5,888 bases of DNA from Chitinophagaceae bacterium. GTDB taxonomy: Bacteria > Bacteroidota > Bacteroidia > Chitinophagales > Chitinophagaceae. The notes beneath the pieces were generated by a model that saw nothing but the letters and a program-made list of their open reading frames with translations, had not been told where the DNA came from and searched no databases. The translations under genes were made by a program, and so were the position numbers. Of this stretch, positions 5,095-5,888 are shown in pieces. How positions within the stretch are numbered: position 1 is the stretch's first letter; every line of letters starts with the position of its first letter. The stretch is from positions 1-5,888 of the forward strand of contig JAACZX010000163.1 of NCBI GenBank assembly GCA_009996555.1, written 5' to 3'.

Positions 5095-5888
5095 ATGAAT
5101 GCTCGCCGAAAATTTCTGCAACAGTCTGCACTGCTTGCCGCAGGAGGAATTGTATTACCTGCATTTGAATCCAGTGCATTTTCTATTTTCAAAAATAGTA
5201 TTTCACCATCCGACCAGGTAAATATTGGCGCCATTGGTATTAAAGGAATGGGCTGGAGCAACGTGATGGCGGCGTTGAAAATACCGGGTGTAAATCTTGT
5301 TGCTGTTTGTGATGTTGATAAATCTGTTATCGATAAACGTTTGGGTGAGTTGAGCAAAACCAATCCGGATGCTTCTAAAATAAAAGTATACGACGATTAC
5401 CGTAAGCTGCTTGAACAAAAAGATATTGATGCGGTCATCATCGGCACACCAGATCATTGGCATGCACTGATGATGATTCATGCATGCGAAGCAGGTAAAG
5501 ATGTATATGTTGAAAAACCGGTTGGTAATTCTATTGTGGAATGTAACCGAATGGTGGCTGCACAAAAACGATATAACAAAATTGTGCAGGCCGGGCAATG
5601 GCAACGCAGTCAGCAACATTTTAAAGATGCGGTTGCGTTTGTACACAGCGGACAGTTAGGTAATATCCGCACAGCAAAGGTTTGGTGTTACCAGGGATGG
5701 ATGAAGCCCGGTCCTGTTGTTCCAGATTCTGCGCCACCAGAAGGTGTAGATTATAAGCAATGGCTTGGTCCGGCTAAAACACGACCATTCAACAGCAGCC
5801 GTTTTCATTTCAACTTCCGTTGGTTTTGGGATTATGCCGGTGGATTGATGACCGACTGGGGTGTGCATTTATTAGATTATGCGTTGAT
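5095..5888 (+). CDS. Tat-signal Gfo/Idh/MocA-family oxidoreductase, N-terminal part (runs off right edge)
   Basis: 264 codons are visible, with no stop before the edge; family members of this type are usually about 420-450 residues. The N-terminus NARRKFLQ plus a hydrophobic stretch (residues 11-24) is a twin-arginine signal, so the folded enzyme is probably exported. A Rossmann NAD(P) domain follows: VNIGAIGIKGMG (42-53), VAVCDVD (69-75), IIGTPDHWHA (115-124) and EKP (140-142). Past residue about 145 comes the substrate domain, including QRSQQHF (170-176) and GGLMTDWGVHLLDYA (249-263). K141, D254 and H258 fit the Lys-Asp-His catalytic set of the superfamily, with the D-x3-H spacing kept, so the visible part looks catalytically intact. 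These enzymes oxidise or isomerise sugar or cyclitol hydroxyls, and some related Tat-exported members (GH109) are NAD-dependent glycosidases; the substrate is not determinable. No Shine-Dalgarno is present. It is divergent from the aminotransferase gene, and downstream partners are outside the window. Confidence 0.9.
   Translation, partial: MNARRKFLQQSALLAAGGIVLPAFESSAFSIFKNSISPSDQVNIGAIGIKGMGWSNVMAALKIPGVNLVAVCDVDKSVIDKRLGELSKTNPDASKIKVYDDYRKLLEQKDIDAVIIGTPDHWHALMMIHACEAGKDVYVEKPVGNSIVECNRMVAAQKRYNKIVQAGQWQRSQQHFKDAVAFVHSGQLGNIRTAKVWCYQGWMKPGPVVPDSAPPEGVDYKQWLGPAKTRPFNSSRFHFNFRWFWDYAGGLMTDWGVHLLDYAL

Noticed and set aside
5079..5868. Minus-strand frames of 94, 147 and 70 residues
   Set aside because: They lie wholly opposite the Gfo/Idh/MocA gene, whose plus-strand motifs are unambiguous.

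Overview
The window looks like chromosomal DNA from a Bacteroidota bacterium, most likely a member of the Chitinophagaceae or a relative. Four things suggest this. The genes are moderately AT-rich and their starts mostly lack Shine-Dalgarno sequences. One intergenic site matches the Bacteroidota promoter (TTTG, 20 bp, TAnnTTTG) exactly. The protein set is typical of that phylum: a secreted M24 peptidase, a Tat-signal Gfo/Idh/MocA oxidoreductase, a YbdL-type methionine aminotransferase and a degenerate TPR-like protein. The placement rests on recognition, not on a database search.

Layout from left to right. Positions 1-489 hold the N-terminal half of an EamA-type (DMT) membrane transporter on the minus strand, running off the left edge. 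It abuts, and probably overlaps by 2 nt, a complete exported M24 (Xaa-Pro aminopeptidase-like) peptidase gene at 486-1826, also minus. The two are probably one operon. Positions 1827-2227 have no conventional gene but are rich in signals. On the minus strand a consensus promoter (2109-2140) is followed by about 165 nt of structured, internally repeated sequence and an intrinsic terminator (1939-1972). This is either a free small RNA or an attenuator-type leader for the peptidase operon. On the plus strand the same gap holds an unusually strong Shine-Dalgarno, a possible 30-codon leader ORF and an A8 run just before a 515-residue helical-repeat protein (2228-3775).

That gene converges on a methionine aminotransferase gene (3842-4984, minus). 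The 66 bp between their stop codons are largely a long inverted repeat with a REP-like core. A 110-bp divergent gap then separates the aminotransferase from a Tat-signal Gfo/Idh/MocA oxidoreductase (5095 to the right edge, partial).

No shared pathway ties all the genes together; these look like ordinary housekeeping or accessory genes in short transcription units. Peptide trimming by the peptidase, export or import by the transporter and transamination by the aminotransferase could all touch amino-acid turnover, but that is inference. The part most likely to be undescribed is the 1939-2140 RNA unit. It carries three copies of an AGCAATCG-like motif, two of which can compete for the same 5' segment.
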